From: DATGIQ01 sp035295665
GTDB taxonomy: Bacteria > Planctomycetota > Planctomycetia > Gemmatales > Gemmataceae
Assembly: GCA_035295665.1 (NCBI GenBank)
Contig: DATGIQ010000271.1
Coordinates: forward strand, 1 to 7,783
DNA length: 7,783 nucleotides
Direction: 5' to 3'
A program made the position numbers and the translations under genes. Below the pieces are notes generated by a model. That model saw only the letters and a program-made list of their open reading frames with translations. It did no database searches and was not told the DNA's origin. This document shows, piece after piece, positions 6,153-7,783 of the stretch (within the stretch, counting starts at the first letter, position 1; each line of letters begins with the position of its first letter).

Positions 6153-6839
6153 ATGGCGAAGCCGATCCTCGTGCCTAATCGCCGTACTTTCCTTAGCACG
6201 GTCGCATTGGGCGCGGCTGCTTTCACGACGCCCGGTGTCTTTGCCGAGGCGCTGGCCCTGACCCGGACGCCGCGCATGACGGAAGGCCCATTCTATCCGC
6301 CCAAGCTGCCGCTCGACACCGATAACGACCTGATCATCATCAACAACTCGATCACGCCGGCCGTGGGCGAGATCACGCACCTGACCGGCCGTGTCCTGTC
6401 GGCGAGCGGGGAGCCGATCCGCAACGCGCTCGTCGAAATTTGGCAGTGTGACGGCAAGCAGGTGTACTTGGCCCAGGGGCCGCGCGAGGGAAGGGGTGAT
6501 CCGAATTTTCAGGGCTTTGGCCGATTCATGACCAGCTCCACCGGCGAGTACTACTTCCGAACCATCAAGCCGGTGCCCTACCCCGGCCGAACGCCACACA
6601 TCCACTACAAGATCAAGCAGGGCGGAAGGGAATTGCTCACGACTCAACTCTTCATCAACGGCCATCCGCAAAACAAGACCGACGGGGTGTTCCGTGGCGT
6701 TCGCGATCCGCTGGAACGCGAGCTGGTGCTGGTCGATTTCAAACCGATTCCGGGGTCGAAGATCGGTGAGCTGTCGGCCAAGTTCGACATCGTGATTGGC
6801 CGGACACCGGAAGACGCTGACGAAGCCCGCCGGAGATAA
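6153..6839 (+). CDS. Tat-exported intradiol ring-cleavage dioxygenase
   Basis: The 228-aa protein begins with a twin-arginine signal (NRRTFLS, residues 9-15, then a hydrophobic run 16-31), so the folded metalloenzyme is probably sent outside the cytoplasm by Tat. The body matches the intradiol dioxygenase family (protocatechuate 3,4-dioxygenase/catechol 1,2-dioxygenase, COG3485), which uses Fe(III) to cleave catechol-type rings between the hydroxyls. The opening motif TEGPFYPPK (43-51), GRVLSASGEPI (79-89) and VEIWQCD (94-100) are present. The four iron ligands align as Tyr105, Tyr143 (PVPYPG), His149 and His151 (HIH), and Arg146 has the same spacing as the conserved active-site Arg of protocatechuate dioxygenase. 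It should therefore bind iron. It is a single-chain form, and no other aromatic pathway gene is nearby, so the substrate is unknown; plant- or algal-derived catechols outside the cell are an inference. The EF-hand gene follows 31 bp downstream. Confidence 0.88.
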   Translation: MAKPILVPNRRTFLSTVALGAAAFTTPGVFAEALALTRTPRMTEGPFYPPKLPLDTDNDLIIINNSITPAVGEITHLTGRVLSASGEPIRNALVEIWQCDGKQVYLAQGPREGRGDPNFQGFGRFMTSSTGEYYFRTIKPVPYPGRTPHIHYKIKQGGRELLTTQLFINGHPQNKTDGVFRGVRDPLERELVLVDFKPIPGSKIGELSAKFDIVIGRTPEDADEARRR

Positions 6840-6855
6840 CCGTGGCCCGCGCTGT

Positions 6856-6861
6856 GGGGAG
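6856..6861 (+). promoter_or_regulatory. Ribosome binding site choosing the start at 6871
   Basis: The sequence ggggag ends 9 nt before the ATG at 6871 but abuts the in-frame ATG at 6862. Spacing therefore favours 6871, which also gives a normal signal peptide (MLKLQSILLAAL). Earlier in-frame starts would overlap the dioxygenase gene and add non-signal sequence. Confidence 0.6.
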
Positions 6862-6870
6862 ATGATTTCC

Positions 6871-7611
6871 ATGTTGAAACTTCAAAGCATTCTGCTGGCG
6901 GCTCTGTGTGCGACGGCCTTGCTGTCCCAGGGGATCGCACAAACGCCGGGCAAGGAAAAGGCGAAAGACTTCGGCAACTCCTCGATCGTCACCGGAATGA
7001 TGGCGTTCGACAAGAACAAAGACGGCAAGCTGACCAAGGACGAAGTGACCGATGTGCGGCTCCATCGGCTCTTTGACCGGGCCGACGCCAACAAGGACGG
7101 CATCGTAACCAAAGAAGAGCTGATGGCACTCGCAGCCCAGCTCGACGCCGAGTACGGTCAGGGAGGCGGTCGCGGCGGTCCGGGGCCGGGAGGCTTTGGC
7201 GGGCCCGGTGGACGCGGTCCAGGGCCGGGCGGCGGGGGTCGCGGTGGCCGCGGGCCGGGGGGCCCCGGTGGCCGCGGACCAGGCGGGCCGGGCGCTGGCG
7301 GTCCCGATGGGCCTGCTGCTCCCGGCGGGTCTGGCGAACGTGGTCCTGGCGGACCCGGCGGCTTTGGCGGTCCTGGCCGCGGTGGTCCGGGCGGGTTCGG
7401 CGGTCCTCCTCAGCCTGGCCGTATTCTGCCCCCCTTCCTGCGAGAGCAGTTAGGACTGACCGCCGAACAGAAAAAGCAACTGAACGAGCTACAGAAGGAA
7501 GTCGACACCAAGCTCGGAAAGATCCTTACCGACGAACAGAAGAAGCAGCTTCAGGAGATGCGGCCGCCGGGCTTCGGTCCTGGTGGTCCCGATGGTCCTC
7601 CGCCTGAGTAA
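6871..7611 (+). CDS. Secreted EF-hand protein with Gly/Pro-rich tract and LTxxQ C-terminal domain
   Basis: This 246-aa protein has a Sec signal peptide (hydrophobic 6-18, likely cut after GIA at 23). A canonical EF-hand pair follows, with loops DKNKDGKLTKDE (47-58) and DANKDGIVTKEE (72-83), each with ligands at positions 1, 3, 5 and 12 and spaced 25 residues apart, so it should bind two Ca2+. Residues about 95-183 are almost only Gly, Pro, Arg and Phe (GGPGGFGGPG-type repeats). The C-terminal 184-230 is helical and Lys/Gln/Glu-rich with LTAEQ (196-200) and LTDEQ (219-223), resembling the LTxxQ motifs of Spy/CpxP periplasmic proteins; that likeness is weak and could be only planctomycete-specific helix sequence. 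It ends in another Gly/Pro tail (231-246). It is 31 bp after the dioxygenase, probably the same operon. A role in calcium-dependent envelope structure or stress is inference. Confidence 0.83.
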   Translation: MLKLQSILLAALCATALLSQGIAQTPGKEKAKDFGNSSIVTGMMAFDKNKDGKLTKDEVTDVRLHRLFDRADANKDGIVTKEELMALAAQLDAEYGQGGGRGGPGPGGFGGPGGRGPGPGGGGRGGRGPGGPGGRGPGGPGAGGPDGPAAPGGSGERGPGGPGGFGGPGRGGPGGFGGPPQPGRILPPFLREQLGLTAEQKKQLNELQKEVDTKLGKILTDEQKKQLQEMRPPGFGPGGPDGPPPE

Positions 7612-7783
7612 CGGTTCACCGGCGTTGCGGATGAGCTGCGACCGTCAGGGGGTGCTCTCCGGAACGGACTGGCCGTGCCGTCCGGGAGCGATGCTCCCTT
7701 CCCTGACGGTCGCAGCTCGTCTACCGATGCTTCCCGCGGCACAGTAAACTGGTGGTTGGGAAGGGACTTGCAGTGGTGAACCA
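7612..7783 (+). other. Non-coding end of the window
   Basis: The last 172 bp after the EF-hand stop carry a large imperfect palindrome (listed separately). Beyond it, bases 7723-7783 show no convincing coding frame, promoter or RNA gene. A new gene could start just outside the window. Confidence 0.4.
7629..7722 (+). repeat. Long imperfect palindrome after the EF-hand gene
   Basis: The arms agctgcgaccgtcaggg (7634-7650) and ccctgacggtcgcagct (7701-7717) are perfect inverted copies of 17 bp. Pairing extends outward to 7629 and 7722 with two G-T wobbles. The 50-nt interior folds again: ctctccgg (7655-7662) pairs with ccgggag (7682-7688) with one bulge, and cggac pairs with gtccg as an alternative. 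No T-run follows. It starts 17 bp after the stop codon. It may be a transcription-ending stem, but size and G/C content fit a repetitive extragenic palindrome or MITE-like element better. Confidence 0.6.

Noticed and set aside
6096..6872. Minus-strand open frame (about 258 codons) opposite the dioxygenase
   Set aside because: The plus strand has a strong ribosome site, Tat signal and full iron-ligand set; the antisense translation shows no family features.

Overview
The window looks like a piece of a GC-rich planctomycete chromosome (phylum Planctomycetota, possibly the Gemmata group). This is inferred from the gene families, not from a marker gene. They are FG-GAP/VCBS propeller proteins, a secreted PQQ-like propeller whose mature end starts EWPQFRGP, an MJ0042-type zinc ribbon fused through a membrane helix to cytochrome c, a Tat-exported intradiol dioxygenase, and a secreted EF-hand protein with a long Gly/Pro tract. 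All seven genes lie on the + strand. No tRNA, rRNA, CRISPR array, transposase or phage gene was seen.

Bases 1-2594 hold two tandem paralogues of secreted calcium-binding VCBS/FG-GAP repeat proteins. The first is cut by the window edge, with three Ca-loops visible. The second is complete, with 13 Ca-loops. Their last repeats and C-terminal tails are nearly the same, which points to gene duplication. Bases 2721-3479 hold a stand-alone dimethylargininase/amidinotransferase-fold hydrolase with all main catalytic residues and no neighbour from arginine metabolism.

Bases 3573-7611 hold four same-strand genes for exported or membrane proteins: a PQQ-like beta-propeller with two Gly-rich insertions, a zinc ribbon-TM-cytochrome c protein, a Tat-type Fe(III) intradiol dioxygenase, and a two-EF-hand protein with a C-terminal LTxxQ helical domain. 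The last two are 31 bp apart and probably co-transcribed. The other two gaps (about 110 bp each) each hold an inverted repeat. A GFGGPG/RGG-like low-complexity sequence recurs in the propeller and EF-hand proteins and, more weakly, in the cytochrome linker. A shared envelope location or function for the group is a hypothesis.

Three inverted-repeat structures stand out in the non-coding DNA: a nested stem between the propeller and cytochrome genes, a 19-bp hairpin made of degenerate heptamers before the dioxygenase, and a roughly 94-nt imperfect palindrome after the EF-hand gene. None has a T-tract, so they look more like REP-type elements or RNA leaders than ordinary terminators.
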